A DNA stretch of 45,000 bases from Eimeria necatrix. Taxonomy: Eukaryota; Apicomplexa; Conoidasida; Eucoccidiorida; Eimeriidae. The first letter of the stretch is position 1; each line of letters begins with the position of its first letter. A program made the position numbers and the translations under genes. Below are positions 10,591-22,262 of this stretch, one piece after another. The notes beneath the pieces are model-generated. The model saw nothing but the letters and a program-made list of their open reading frames with translations, had not been told where the DNA came from and searched no databases. The stretch is taken from positions 1 through 45,000 of the forward strand of contig NW_013655116.1 in the NCBI RefSeq assembly GCF_000499385.1. The letters are read 5' to 3'.

Positions 10591-12477
10591 CTAAAGGCTT
10601 TTGAGTTTCTCGGCTGTGCGACGATGAGTAATAGCGATAGATATCGCGCACGCAAAAGACGAAAGAACAAATACGCGGTCAAAGTGCAGGTGGAAAGCCC
10701 TGAAGTCCAGGGAAGGCGCCAGAACTTGCGCCAATGCGTCCCTATAGGACTGCGGAAGGTAAACTCGTGTAAGCAGGAGGCATGCGGAGAAGTACATTCC
10801 CATAACCTCAGACATGACGAGAGCGAAGACATTACTTGACACCGCCGTGGACATGTAGCGAAATACAGTGAGAAGCTTCTCGAAGAAACCTCGAATTGTG
10901 AGCGCTATGATCCACCCCAACAGTACCAGTGACAGGTAGGGCGTCAGCAGCGTGATGTCAACTGGCACGTGCAGGAGGTGCAGCAGCAACTCAAGCGTTC
11001 TCGTTGCTGGGTCTGTGGTGCTGACTCGATCTAGCAGGACGTTTGCAGCGCTCATGAAGACGCGGTACACACACACTGCTGTCATGCCCCAGCCCAGCAT
11101 GTTGTTGAGTCGCCCCAGCCAAGTGCGCCCGTAGAGCGCCTGCGCGCGGGAGTGGACGAGATCGTCCAGGCCGACGAAAAGTTCCCGCGAAAGTTCTTCG
11201 AGGGCTTCTATTTCATTTTGCAGTTTCTGGCACTGCTGCTCCAGGCGTCGCCCAGTGAGGAAAGCGCGCAGTTTCTCGATCCATTCGCGGAGCCAGTTGA
11301 ACTGCCGTGTCAGCAGTCCTGTCTGCACTCCGCCTTCGGGTCCGTCGAGGTGCCTTTCCACTTCGGGAGCTCCTTTCAAGGACCCGCCCAGCGACGCAGC
11401 AGACTCAGCAGGGCCTTCTTGTTCTTCGTCGGAGTTCCCTCCGCTGTAGATTTTGTCCGCGGGGTTCGCCGCTTCAGTTCCGAAGTTCCCGCGGTGCCTC
11501 CGCGAGGCGCTGCGGCACCGCCGCGAAGTCGAAGGGCCCAGCACTTGGTGGGGCCGCGCACAGCCAGGAGCCGGCGACAAGACGCCGGAGGTGGGCGTTG
11601 GCCACAGGCGAGCTCGGGCGGGGTTCAGCGAAGCCTGCAGGTGAAGTCGAGCCTTTTTCTTTTCGCTCACGAGGTTAAGAGTGTGCAGCAGCCGCTGCTC
11701 CACACAGGCCACTTCGGCCTGCGTAGTCGGGTACAAGAAAGTCGCCACGTTGCGATAGGGGTAGTTCACACTGCCGAAGCCAGCCAAGGCAGACACCACA
11801 GTCACGCCGCACACGCCCACGTAGGCCAGCAGCCGCTCCGTGTAAGACAGCTCCGCAAGGGCCTCCGAGTCGAGGTGCAGCAGCCGGCCTGACTGGCAAA
11901 AGCAGAACCACAGGAAAGGCAGCACCACGGCGCTGCACACTGCCACTGCAACCCACTCGCGCCACCGCGGAGACAGTTTCCCGAGCTTCGACAAGACTCC
12001 ATTGCCGCTTGAGGAGGCCAAAGTGGAGACGGCTGCGAGCCTCGACAAGGCCGCGGCCCGCGTCTGCAGCCGCTGCATTTGGGGGAACTTCGCGGCCCAG
12101 TCAGCAATTCGAAACGAGTCCGCACTGGGCGCCAACGCATTGTGGATTATTGAGACTGGCAGCACCACGTACAGCAACAGAAGCACGCAAATAAGGTCCA
12201 AGTTCCACACAATGCGGCGCACGTGCGGGTTCAGTATGTGCAGCAGCTCCAGCAGCAGAAGCTGCAGCATGGAAACGCAAGCGGTGAAGGTCGCACAGAA
12301 AAGGTGCTGCACTGAGCGCCGCTGCACCTCATAGTCGCGATACAGATGAGTGGCGAAGAAGTAGTAAGCCCCGACAAACAGACTTGCGTGGAAGAGCAAT
12401 ACGATCACTATGCCGACAACAACACCTGCACTCGTTTGGCTCAGCGGTGAAGCCGCAGACAACGGAGGGAGGGTCAT
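10591..12477 (-). CDS. GPHR: Golgi pH regulator / GPR89-type (GTG1-like) multipass membrane protein
   Basis: GPHR-family proteins are anion-conducting or receptor-like membrane proteins of the Golgi and ER that influence luminal pH; plant relatives are GTG1/GTG2. The frame is one exon of 629 codons. I start at the ATG at 12477 because the open frame upstream lacks another ATG. About nine hydrophobic segments are visible, including residues 18-41, 59-82, 90-114, 176-195 and 218-235. The family hallmark SALAGFGSVNYPY is at 229-241. A helical central region follows, then four C-terminal membrane segments ending ITHRRTAEKLKSL. A low-complexity Ser/Pro/Gly insertion sits between the hallmark and a coiled-coil-like segment with LQNEIEALEELSRELF. 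Length is greater than animal GPR89 (about 455 residues), mostly through this insertion. Family assignment is strong; transport activity in this organism is inferred. Confidence 0.9.
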   Translation of the reverse strand: MTLPPLSAASPLSQTSAGVVVGIVIVLLFHASLFVGAYYFFATHLYRDYEVQRRSVQHLFCATFTACVSMLQLLLLELLHILNPHVRRIVWNLDLICVLLLLYVVLPVSIIHNALAPSADSFRIADWAAKFPQMQRLQTRAAALSRLAAVSTLASSSGNGVLSKLGKLSPRWREWVAVAVCSAVVLPFLWFCFCQSGRLLHLDSEALAELSYTERLLAYVGVCGVTVVSALAGFGSVNYPYRNVATFLYPTTQAEVACVEQRLLHTLNLVSEKKKARLHLQASLNPARARLWPTPTSGVLSPAPGCARPHQVLGPSTSRRCRSASRRHRGNFGTEAANPADKIYSGGNSDEEQEGPAESAASLGGSLKGAPEVERHLDGPEGGVQTGLLTRQFNWLREWIEKLRAFLTGRRLEQQCQKLQNEIEALEELSRELFVGLDDLVHSRAQALYGRTWLGRLNNMLGWGMTAVCVYRVFMSAANVLLDRVSTTDPATRTLELLLHLLHVPVDITLLTPYLSLVLLGWIIALTIRGFFEKLLTVFRYMSTAVSSNVFALVMSEVMGMYFSACLLLTRVYLPQSYRDALAQVLAPSLDFRAFHLHFDRVFVLSSFACAISIAITHRRTAEKLKSL

Positions 12478-15400
12478 CGCCAAACCTAGCAGCCCCTTTG
12501 CTGCAGGCAAGCCTGATACCCTCCGTTGTGTGAACCGGAGCTCCTCAGAGGTATTCTGCTATCATTGACGAACGGCAGGGCCTGCAAGAACCATCAGCCC
12601 GCCGGGGCTTCGCCAGCAGCGCCGGGAAGCGAATAAGTGGAAAATTTAGGTTCCTTTGGAATTCAACATGCATATGGTGAAAGTATCGAACGGTTGCCTC
12701 TGGCGACGCTGGGTATGAAGAAAAGAAGTTAGGTGTCTGCTCCCACAGCAACAGCAGACTACTACTTATGAAGTGAACTTAATCCAGCACTAAATAAGAA
12801 ACACTAAATGAGTCGCAATGTAGTCTGTTATTTATAGCGTTTTTTTTCTAGACGGCACACAGCGGAGCTATCCATTTTGCAGAAACATGAATATTTGCAA
12901 CAGCGCATGCGGCCGCATCATACAGGTGCTCGCTTGGCTTCCACTCTTAACTATATGGCGCCGTATAAATCGGCCTTCATGTTTGGTTAGGAGGAGAAAG
13001 TGGAGAAACTCGCACAGTATGATGGCTATATTTGCCCATTAACCAGTTGTTGTCTTTGACGCGGGACACTTTGTGGCTGCACCATGTCTCGAAAGTCAAT
13101 GGCGTGGCTGCAGTGGTGCTGGAAGGTCTAATTTCATTTGAGGTAACGCTTTAACGAGCCGACGTAATGACTAAAAATGTGGAGTCGTGCAGCGCAAGTG
13201 CGCAGTTGGGAGAGTTTATGCGGTGCAGCCGAGGCTGGAGGGCGCAGAGTGTGGCATGGAAGTGAAGACGTCTATGTCACAGCCGTTACGCTTTTGTTTG
13301 AAAAAACTGGCCGAATTCTAGGTCGTTAATTCCTGCTTTCCATGAGCCCGGCAATATGCCGTTATGTGTTCGAAGCAGTATTGGTCGAGGGAGCTGCGCA
13401 TTTGGCAGTGTTCGCTGTAACGCGTGATCCACAAAGTGCTCAGTGGAGCTCTAGAGGTTCTCATTCTCAAGATTCTCTGTATGTCCCTTTACTTGTGCTA
13501 GTTATTTCTGAAGCACTGGCTTTGGTTTTATCACGTCTGCGAGTCAGTTCGGCAATACTTCGTCGTAATACGCAAGCCTTTAGACTTCACAGCTCTTCCT
13601 GCAGCTCGGTCTGTAGCTAATCTGGGATCAACTTCATCCGCTTATAATAATGATCTTTTCGGTTTTCGTGAGCTGTTGCTTCATTTCTTACAACTACGCA
13701 CTTCCTGCTCGTAGCATGAGATGCCGCCCTTCTGTTCTGCGGTCTGTTGGAGTTTGAACCAAGTGCGAATGCAGAAGCTCCAGTTAGGCTTTTTTCTTTC
13801 TTTTCTCTTTTCAAAGGCAACGACAGTGGTTTGAGGCTCGTTTGCTTCTCTCCCTGTTGTTACGTCGCTGCAAAATAATGAACTTGATGCACGAAGCGTC
13901 GCAGTTTTGCGGGCTCGACGTGAGCTCCCTTTACAAGTTGCTTAGGACCATGACGGTCTCAAAAATAATGCCACGTGCTTCCTTTTTTAAGTCCGCTTCG
14001 AAGTAAAATCTCCTGCGCTGCTAGAAGGTGTCAGTGGGCTCAGACTCGCCGGAAGCTTGTTGAAGTTGCTGCTTGCTAGAACTAGCAGCAGTGAGTCATT
14101 GGTTGCCTCTTGTGCTTATGAATATCCAAGCATTGTTATGGTTGGTTACGATCCCTTAAACGAAAGGTTTCCTCAGCTGCACCCCTGTAATACGTGGTAC
14201 AGCGCAAGAACAACCCGAAATATTGCAACACTCAGTGCCAGTATGTTTTTTCAGTAAAAAGCCTAATTAGAGGAGTAGTGGTTTTTTTAACCTGGCCATT
14301 TTTGCAAACTTAGCTGAAAGATCACAAAGTCTCACCTAACCTTACACAGAAGCGTTGTCGGCGTACACAAAAAGAGTTACCAACACGATTAGAAACGCGT
14401 TGCATGTACATATTTGGCAAGGCCCAACACAGCGATAAATCAAGTAAAACATCCAGTTGTCTGCAATGTAGTAAACATATCTGTCTACTAAAATGCATAT
14501 TCCAAGCTGTTGGCCACATGCAATGGTGACTCGGTAGGTGAGGAGCTTTGCCACAACGGCAGAAATGAGAACAGCTGGCATAAAAGCAATAGTGGAAGGG
14601 CCTGCAAGAGCAGCCGCAACAACATCCGGGATTGAACTTATTCAAGATAGCCCTGAATGCTTTATGAACATTTCAAATCACTAGAGAAGCCATTAGTTGT
14701 CTCCAAAAGTTTACAAGAGCTTGAAGACGGAGCTACCAAACTTGTGCAGTCTAGTTATAACAGAACTACAGTACTCTAAGGCCCATGGAGCGGAACTTTG
14801 GAGATGCTCTCTTCCTGAAAGGGTTACATGCGGAGCTACGACCCCCTATTCATCTATCTGGGGACAAAATTTTCTTGAATCCAGCAAAAAAAATCGCATA
14901 TGTTGCCCCAATGAGTGTTGATCTGCGGCCAGTATTGTGGTGCTTTGCGGAGCCTTCCACTTCCCCTGTCACGTTTCTTCTTTGAGAACATCAGATTTCA
15001 CTCTGTGCTATCCATGTGGTGCGCTGGTTAAGGCATTACTGCTTTGCGAAACCTTTCAGCTCCCGCGTCGCGATTCCTCTTTGAGAGCGCCAGATCTCTC
15101 TTTGCATTATCCGCGTGCCGTACCCTCGGTAGTGACCGTGGCTGATATATTTCCCCTACAAAAGCTTTCCCAGCACGCTGCAAGATTCTGTGCCTAGACG
15201 TGTGGCCCCCGGCAATGAATAAGACCTGCGGTCACTGCTACGTACTATGCACCAGGAAGTGAATTATGGTACAAGAGGAAATGAGGAATGCCTAGCTATT
15301 TACAAAGGATTTTGTTAAGGGAATAGTGGCCAAGAACTGAAATGGCGAATGAGCACGTCCGTAATCACATGCCCGGGGAGCTTCTCCACAGTTGGTGGAT

Positions 15401-16416
15401 CAGGAGCAAGCTCCTTCTGCTTGGAAGGATTCCACACATTATCAGACGGACCATACAGACAGACAAATTAGTCATTCATATTATATATTTCATAGACGTG
15501 CCACACCTCCGGTAATTAAGCACAGCATTTCACTTCGACAAGCCGCGTGATGCAAAGGTGGAACACAATTACAGCGCCAACAACATGTCTGGCCGTAAAA
15601 CCACACAGATGTGCATTTTCTAAGTAAACCATGTTGTCATACGGTGAACTTGTCGGAAGTTTTGCGCCTTTGACTATTTTTAAATAGTTGGCGGGTTGAA
15701 GTGCCGAATACGAAGGATGGTACACAAGCCCCGCTGAGGGGTGGGCAGTCGCTGCGCAGCGCGAATTGAGCGGAAAAATGCGCTGTTTGTCTCTGTTAAT
15801 TTGAAATAAGTGCTCCACTCCCTTTAAAACATATTTGATTTCGTCGGAACTCCATTAAGTGCCCCGCAGACATCAGAGGACATCAGCTCCTGGTGGCAGC
15901 GTCAACCACCCCAAGAAACACTACGCCTCCAGTGCAGCGCGGAGCAGCCCCAAAGCTTGGCCTGTTGCCGAATCCCGTGTTCCCTAGTCCCATTTTATGT
16001 TTTATTTTTTTAATGATGAAATGTGAGGGAGAAGGTCCAGAAGAAAGCTACGGCAACGTGAGAATATTGCGTCTGCGCGCGCCAGTAGACCGAAGGCCAA
16101 GCATGATGCACTCGAGCAAGCAGTGTAGCCCCTAAGAGCGGCATGCATAGCACTTTGAACACCCGAGGCGTCTGCTGCGGCTGCTGCGGGGGAGCCAGCA
16201 GCCAGGGCCCCCCAGCTGGAGCAGAATCCGACTAAGATGCTGCTGCTCTGAGACTGCAGCAGCAGAGGGGGCCAGGGGGCCTCTAGAGAGACATCTGAAG
16301 CTAACTGGACTGTCGAAGTGGTCCCTGCCTTGCACACTGGCTGTATGGACGCGGAAGAACGCCCCAGGGTCTTGTCGTGGCCGCAGTTCTTCTTCTAACT
16401 CACCACTGCCCACAAA
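12478..16416. other. Long intergenic region without a supported gene
   Basis: Nearly 4 kb separates the GPHR-like gene start and the CAF-1 gene start, so it includes two divergent promoters. Frames are short and mutually inconsistent (for example 13342-13620 and 14322-14645) and show no family signature or phase-consistent exon chain. A diverged tandem duplication lies at about 14940-15125. An unannotated multi-exon gene cannot be excluded. Confidence 0.5.
14940..15125 (+). repeat. Diverged tandem duplication
   Basis: Two neighbouring blocks of about 90 bp share a common pattern. Each has a TTCCACTTCCCC- or TTTCAGCTCCCG-like start, then a TTTGAGA block, CAGAT, and a TATCC block. One copy starts near 14947 and the other near 15046. 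They differ at many positions, so this is an old duplication in non-coding DNA. Confidence 0.55.
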
Positions 16417-19400
16417 ATGCCTCAAGTCTTTCTCCCCCAAGTCCTGTGGCACTGCAAGAACAACCGCCTCGCAGACCGCGTCTACTCAGTGGACGTGCAG
16501 CCCGCCCAGGGGCCCCCCGCTGCAGCAGATGATGCAGATGCCACAAACAACGAGCAGCAGAAGCTGCAGTACCGCATTGCCACTGCGGGGGCCGACGAGT
16601 TCATACACGTGGGGCACACACTGCAGCAAGTGCAGCAAAACTAAACATCTTTATTTCTTTGTCTCTGTCTGTATTCTCGCGGTGGTTTTGAACCATTGGG
16701 GCAGCTAAGACAGCAGTTCTAGTCAAGAAAGTGGCAGATGTTAGGAACTGCTGAGGCAGCAGTTGTAGTTGAGAAAGCCATAGGCTGTGAGAAGCAGCAC
16801 TTGTCTGTTTCTGCAGCTTTGGAACGCGGACTTCTCCTCCGGCTCGCTTGCAGTGACTTGTATATCTCGACTTGTGGGGCATGAGAAAGAAGTGAATTGC
16901 GTACGCTGGAATCCTCATGGCACCATTCTTGCTTCTGGCGGGAGCGGTACGTACACTGCGGCACTGCGCAGGAAGCAACAGCCCTGCTACTCGCCTAGTC
17001 CCTTTCAGAAAAGTTATTTCTCCAGTTGAAATCCAGTTTTGTTTCGGTTTCAGACCACGCTGTCTGCCTCTGGGTGCGGAGCTACAAGCCCGACTCAGTG
17101 CCCCTCGGCGTTGACGCTTCGTTTCTCCAGTACCATGAGTGGTGGTCTCGCACATCATCTTTAAGGTCAGTTAAGACATGCAAATTATATTAAAAATATG
17201 ATTACAGGAGCAGCACAAATGGATGGTCCTCCAGCTCTGTCAGTTAAAGCCTCTAGCTCTTGCGGGGCTTAGCAGCAGCGCAGGGGAGTTCCCCCTTAAG
17301 TACGAACAGAGGGCTTCTATGCCAAGCGACAGCCAACACAAAGATACATACATTAAGTACATGTGCAAAAACCCTTCTCCGGCTTTCATTTCTTTAATTA
17401 CAATTTCAGTGTATATACAGTGCACGCATTTATGAATTCAGTCCCATTTCATGTTAACTTGCGCTGAACATGTCAGCAGTTGCTTTTAGAAAATAATGTG
17501 CATTTGACGAAGTTTAAATTGCTGTGCAGGAGGGCAGATGCGATCAACACTTTAGCGTGGGCCCCCTCTGGCACGCAGTTGGCCATAGGCTGCGAAGACG
17601 GGCGAATATTTGTGTGCGATGTCACGGGAGGTAATGCATTTTGGGATTTCCGTGAAGTCCCAACTGAACTGCTCGGGGGGTTAACTTCAGTTCTTCCTTG
17701 GCTTGCGTTCTGGAGTGTAGTGACACCTGAAATATCCTGCTTTCTGCAGATATCCTCGGGGCCAAATCTGGACGCGTTTTAGAGGGGCATTCTCATATCA
17801 TTCAGGGTGTTGCCTTTGACCCGCTGGGGAAGTTCATTGCCTCCCAGAGCAGCGACCAAACGTAGGCAGCCAAGGGCATTCCTGGGTAGACAGAAAAGAG
17901 TTAAGAAGGCCTCCAGTGAATCTGGCTGCTCTCTGGAGCCGCCAGTACAACAAAAATTAGGCAGTTGAAGGGAAAATGCATCAGAAAACTCAGTTTTTGA
18001 GGCTAAGTTGGGGCTTTTGCGTGTTTATTTGCGACTTAGAGTCCGCTTGTGGTAGATAGTTGAAAGGAAGATGCATTAGAAAATGCATTTTCTCAGTTTT
18101 TGATGTTAAGTTGGGACTTTTGCTCGTTTATTTGCGACTCAGAGTCCGCCTGTGGTCCCGCCGAGTCCCACCAGGCGGCCAGCCTGCCTTGGTCTCGGCC
18201 ACAGCGCAGCAGCAAACGCAGCCAACTGCAACTGCTGCAGAAAATGCTGCTGCAGGAGGGGGGGCTCCAGCAGCTGCTGCAGCAGCGGCTGCTGCGGGTC
18301 GGGCGCCTGTGTGGCGCTGCGAAGCGGCCATAAAGTGTTGGGCGAAGCCGGGGGCAGCGCGAGATGCGGATTGCGCACAAGTCAGTGAATAGTCTTTTCT
18401 TTTCTTGTTTCTTGTGCAATGAAAGCAAAGTGGAAAAGTATTTTAGTCATTTGTGCAAAGCGGAAAAGTATTTTAGTCACTTGTGCACGGACTGTTGTTT
18501 ATCTTCGTCCTCGTGTCGCTGCTGCTTCCCGCAGGAGGACAAGGAGAATGAGCAGCAAAGCGCCGCTGCAACGCCGGGAAACGGCGCAGGAGCCTCTTCC
18601 CGCAGTGGTCCTTTGCGTCAGTTGTTTTTGGCGGAAAACCAATTGCCTTCATTCTTCAGACGCCTTGACTGGTCACCTGATGGTTCTTTGCTGGTCACGC
18701 CTGCTGGGGTGCAGCAGATTCTGCCGGGGGAAAGCGACCCAAGCCCAACTCCAACTGCGGAGGCTGCAGAGGCTGCAGCCTCTCCAAGTGCTTCGCCGCG
18801 GGCCAGCAGCACAGCCAACTCCACTGCGGGCTCCGCCCAAGAGGCCGCGGCTGCTGGTCTCCCCCACAACGCTGGGGAGTCTTTCTTTGCTGCATATGCT
18901 TTTCATCGTCGGCTGCTCCAGCAGAGCACATCTCCTTTTGTCACCCACAGGTGAGCAGTAACAGAATGCCTCCCACTGCCGCTTCTCCAGCATTTCCGGC
19001 TTCACTGAATTCAGAGGTGCTGCAGCTGGAACTCCTGTCAAAGTTGAACGCCGATACTCTTTGTAACTAATGCTTCTGTAAGATTTCGTTTAGGGGCTGC
19101 TCCTGTGTGGCGTTGCAGGCTCGAGAGCGGGCCAGCCGTTTGCGTGCGATTTAATCCATGTTTCTTTGCTCCCCTCCCAGTGCCGCCGGGCCTTCAGAAG
19201 AAAGGCTTGGCATCTGCTGCAGCAAACGCTGCAAGTGCAGCAGCAGCAGCAGGCAGCGAAGTGCCCGCCGCCAACGCGCTGGAAGAACAGTATGCGAAGA
19301 CCCGGTCTTGGCTCTTTCGAGCTGAAGATCGGCAACACATGGTGCCCCTGGCGAGCCCGTGCAAGGCTCCCGGGGACCCAGCAACTCCACAGTCTGCACA

Positions 19401-20094
19401 GGAAGCAGCGCAGCAAAGACAGCCAGGACAAGAGAGTCAACAGGAAAGCATGAATGTCGATACAGATCCAGTTTCCACTCCAAAGGGTGACCGCTCTGAG
19501 ACGGACAGCGGCGTGTCTCAGGACATGGTCTTCCCCAGATTCGTCTACTCAATATGTACACTTGATGGGAGTGTCTTATTGTATGACACGCAGTTTCTGT
19601 GCCGCCCACTCGCAGTGTTGCATCGCCTCCACCTTGCGCCAATGACAGACTGCAGCTGGAGCGGGGATGGCCGGCTTCTAATCTGCAGTAGCAGCGATGG
19701 GTATCTGACATTCGTGCTTTTTACGGAAAGTGAGCTTGGAAAGATTTTGTCGCGACCCAAGGCCTTTACTGCGCCGCAGACAGCCTGTCGCCGCGCTGAG
19801 CAGCCACAGTCATTGGCAAGTCAAATCCGACCAGACTCGAATCGGCAAAACCAGCAGAAGTGTCCTGAAGGGGATGCTGCTTCCGAGCAGTCGGAGGCAC
19901 CTGTTAAAAGCCGAATTCTTGTCTTGGGAAATGCGCGCGCCAAAATTCTGAAGACAATGGAACCAGCGGCAACTTCGGCCCTGGTTTGCGGTGCAGCTGC
20001 ACCGCAGCAGCCTCCAAACCGGCAGGCTGCAGTTTCGCTGGAGGCCAACCCAGCCGACCATGATCAAGGCAGCAAAGAATCTATTGTTCCTTGA
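16417..20094 (+). CDS. CHAF1B: Chromatin assembly factor 1 middle subunit (p60/CHAF1B/Cac2-like WD40 protein)
   Basis: CAF-1 deposits newly made H3-H4 on replicating DNA in the nucleus, and this subunit is its WD40 propeller. Eight exons join in phase: 16417-16608, 16817-16946, 17054-17165, 17530-17630, 17750-17861, 18143-18380, 18535-18950 and 19119-20094, giving 758 residues. The start is typical of the family: a short strand with LWH, RVYSVD, then [11 protein letters not shown]. Later repeats are recognisable: [67 protein letters not shown] and [22 protein letters not shown], a CAF-1/HIR family landmark, lies past the Ala/Gln-rich insertion. The last propeller part has [15 protein letters not shown] and [19 protein letters not shown]. 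It is longer than human p60 (559 residues) because of Ala-rich insertions at about residues 235-265 and 460-500 and a disordered tail. A Hir1 relative is the main alternative, but Hir1 is larger. Confidence 0.9.
17963..18154 (+). repeat. Tandem duplication of a 3' splice site and exon start within CAF-1 intron 5
   Basis: Copy 1 (17963-18052) and copy 2 (18058-18154) share AGTTGAA, GATGCAT-like, CTCAGTTTTTGA, AAGTTGG and TTTATTTGCGACT blocks. Both end at an AG followed by the first coding bases of exon 6. Copy 2 is the real exon start. Copy 1 would encode the same TVRLW and then a stop. Confidence 0.85.
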
Positions 20095-21461
20095 GACTGC
20101 GAAGCTGCAGTCGTTTGCGGTTGAGCTGCGGCATTTGCAGGTATGCACGCTGCCATACTTTCGTGAAGCAGCCACTGTGCACTGAAGAACTCACCGACGA
20201 CGGCATGTGCCTTGAGCACTAAGTGACGGCGACCCTATATATTAAGGCTGAACGCTTTGGAGCTAATAGTGCTGACACTAAATGCCGTCGAAGGGAGTTC
20301 TTAGTCGCTCCACATCCATGCTGCTGCTAAATAATGAGTACTACTTGGACTCTACCAATTACGTCGCCACGAGAGTGTGGCGCCGCAACTTTTGCGGAGG
20401 GCCACAGCAAGCTCTGCGAGAGCCGCTGTGCCAATTTTGAAGACTACAAATTCCCCATAAAATGTTGAACTTGCTTATAATTGGCGAACAGCTCCCCCCA
20501 TTCGTTGGGGGTTAGGATTAGGCCCGGCGAGTGGGGGCCAAATCGCAATTGCCTGGACATGCAATAAGGCTATGACTGTATTGGGCGCATGAGTAGCAGT
20601 TACTTGCTAATCAAAAAAGTAAACAGATGCTTAGCGGCGCTTAAACTGTGGCATTTATTTCTTCTACTGCCGGGTGGCCTTTAGCTCAGGGAAGAGCTTC
20701 GACCCCCGAAAAGTCAAATATAACCTATCCACGATATATGTCTGTAGAAGACAATGCCCCAAATGGGCCACTGCTCCATCACGCAGTTGTTCGGACTGCT
20801 AAGGTGAGATAAAACACGGGGGAAGCAGAAGCCTGCGCCAGCACTGAGTGACCCCAGAGCACCCCTTCCTCCCCCCCGAACAGTTTCGGCCGCCAAGCTG
20901 CCGGCAAGAATGCCCTCGTAGTGGCAGCGACTTGGATAGGTGGCCTTCATGACGTTCACTGTAACGCACCACTTATCCCTCAAAGTCGGTAACAACAAAT
21001 CCCGCGAACGCCAACATCACTTTTCAACGCGACGTCTCGTCGCAGTCAGGCTTTGCAGAAGCCCGCGGCATGAGTCAGAGACTGCTCTGCCCCTTTAAAC
21101 CAATTCAGGAGAAACCCTGTTCCATCCCTGACATCAAAATCGACACGTCCTTGGAGGTCCGCTGACGCAGAGGTCTTGCAGTAAAGTCCTTCAAGCAGGA
21201 GCTGCCGTTCATTGGAAGGCACCTTCGCGCCCTTGAGTTTACAGCGCTTCGTTGCACATGTACAGAAAGCATCTTCGGCTACAGGAACTCAAGGAATGCC
21301 TTTTGAAAACCAAAGTCCTTCACAGGGTGCTCGTGAGCAACTCTTTGCAGTGCAGCATTAGTAGAAGAAATACTTGCTAGCTCCGTTTGACCTCTCTACT
21401 GCGCCCTTGCGCTGCGCTGAACTGGACATTCGAGGGTGGAAAGGCTTCACTAAATTCGCAG
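20095..21461. other. Intergenic gap between convergent genes
   Basis: This lies between the CAF-1 subunit gene and the secreted protein gene, both pointing into it. I find no supported frame. A tRNA-like D-arm string at about 20681 lacks the other arms. Confidence 0.6.
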
Positions 21462-22262
21462 CTATTCATATCCCACGCGATGCAACCCCCTAATGAAAGT
21501 AACGGCACCCTTGAACAGCTGGCCGGATTCGTAGCACTGCTGTGCAGCGTCTTCTAACCGCTCCATGTGAGTTAGAAGCACTTTGGTTTTTTCTTTTATT
21601 TCGTCTTCCGCTGCAAGGAGCAGCTGAGGCGCTGCCTTATCGCCGTGGTTCGCCAGCATCTCCAACAGGTGTTTCCGGTGATAGAGGACGGCCTGGCCTC
21701 GACGTCGTGCGAAATACTCCTTCAGCGCATTAAGAAAGCGAGCTAAAGGCTCGTATTTCTCCGTCAAATCCGCCAGGTCTTGCTGCTCGTTCACAGATAA
21801 TGTCCGAAGGGCGTGTTCAAAAACGTGTTCTATACGGGCTGCTTGCCAGTCGAGCCGCAGCTCAGATGTCATGCATTCCCTCACCGCCGCAGAGTACTCC
21901 GTTTCTTCGTAGGGGTTGTGCTCTGCATTAATCAAAGACTGGAGGTGTTCTTCGAGATCAACGTTTCCCATCTTGGCCCACGCCTCGACGTCCTCGTACA
22001 CCATCGAGCTGAAACGGAAGAGCTCCCGCCACACAAGCTTCTGAACAGGGTCTTCGTTGGCAACAGTCTGTTCAGCTGCAGCCAGCAACTCTTCCTGGGC
22101 GTTCCTTCGGTGTTCAGGGTCAAAGTGCTCGGCAGCAGCTATTGCATCATGCACATACATGGCTGTCGGACTGAAATCGTCCACCAGTGGCTGTTCCACT
22201 GCCGCTGCAGCCCACACACAGAGAGCAGCACATGCAACAGAAAGCAACTGCGAGAGAGCCAT
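21462..22262 (-). CDS. Predicted secreted helical protein, unknown family
   Basis: This is a single-exon frame of 267 codons including the stop. I start at the ATG at 22262 because it opens directly into a classical signal peptide (residues 1 to about 22: MALSQLLSVACAALCVWAAA). The ATG 60 bases upstream would bury that signal behind a basic segment. The mature part is almost entirely Glu/Ala/Leu/Gln-rich helix with aromatic residues at intervals, such as WRELFRFSSMVYEDVEAW and YFARRRGQAVLYHRKHLLEM. It has only two cysteines, near CMTSEL and CYESGQLF, which could pair. There is no transmembrane segment or GPI-type tail after the signal. I do not recognise the family. Secretion, either to a parasite organelle or outside the cell, is inferred from the signal alone. 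Confidence 0.72.
   Translation of the reverse strand: MALSQLLSVACAALCVWAAAAVEQPLVDDFSPTAMYVHDAIAAAEHFDPEHRRNAQEELLAAAEQTVANEDPVQKLVWRELFRFSSMVYEDVEAWAKMGNVDLEEHLQSLINAEHNPYEETEYSAAVRECMTSELRLDWQAARIEHVFEHALRTLSVNEQQDLADLTEKYEPLARFLNALKEYFARRRGQAVLYHRKHLLEMLANHGDKAAPQLLLAAEDEIKEKTKVLLTHMERLEDAAQQCYESGQLFKGAVTFIRGLHRVGYE

Noticed and set aside
11152..11892. 246-codon plus-strand frame
   Set aside because: It is the shadow of the GPHR-like coding sequence; the minus frame has transmembrane segments and the family hallmark.
15870..15920. Possible retroelement primer-binding site (TGGTGGCAGCGTC)
   Set aside because: It is a single short TGG match with no flanking long terminal repeat or downstream gag/pol frame.
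20670..20720. tRNA-like TTTAGCTCAGGGAAGAGC D-arm string
   Set aside because: There is no T arm and no acceptor pairing.
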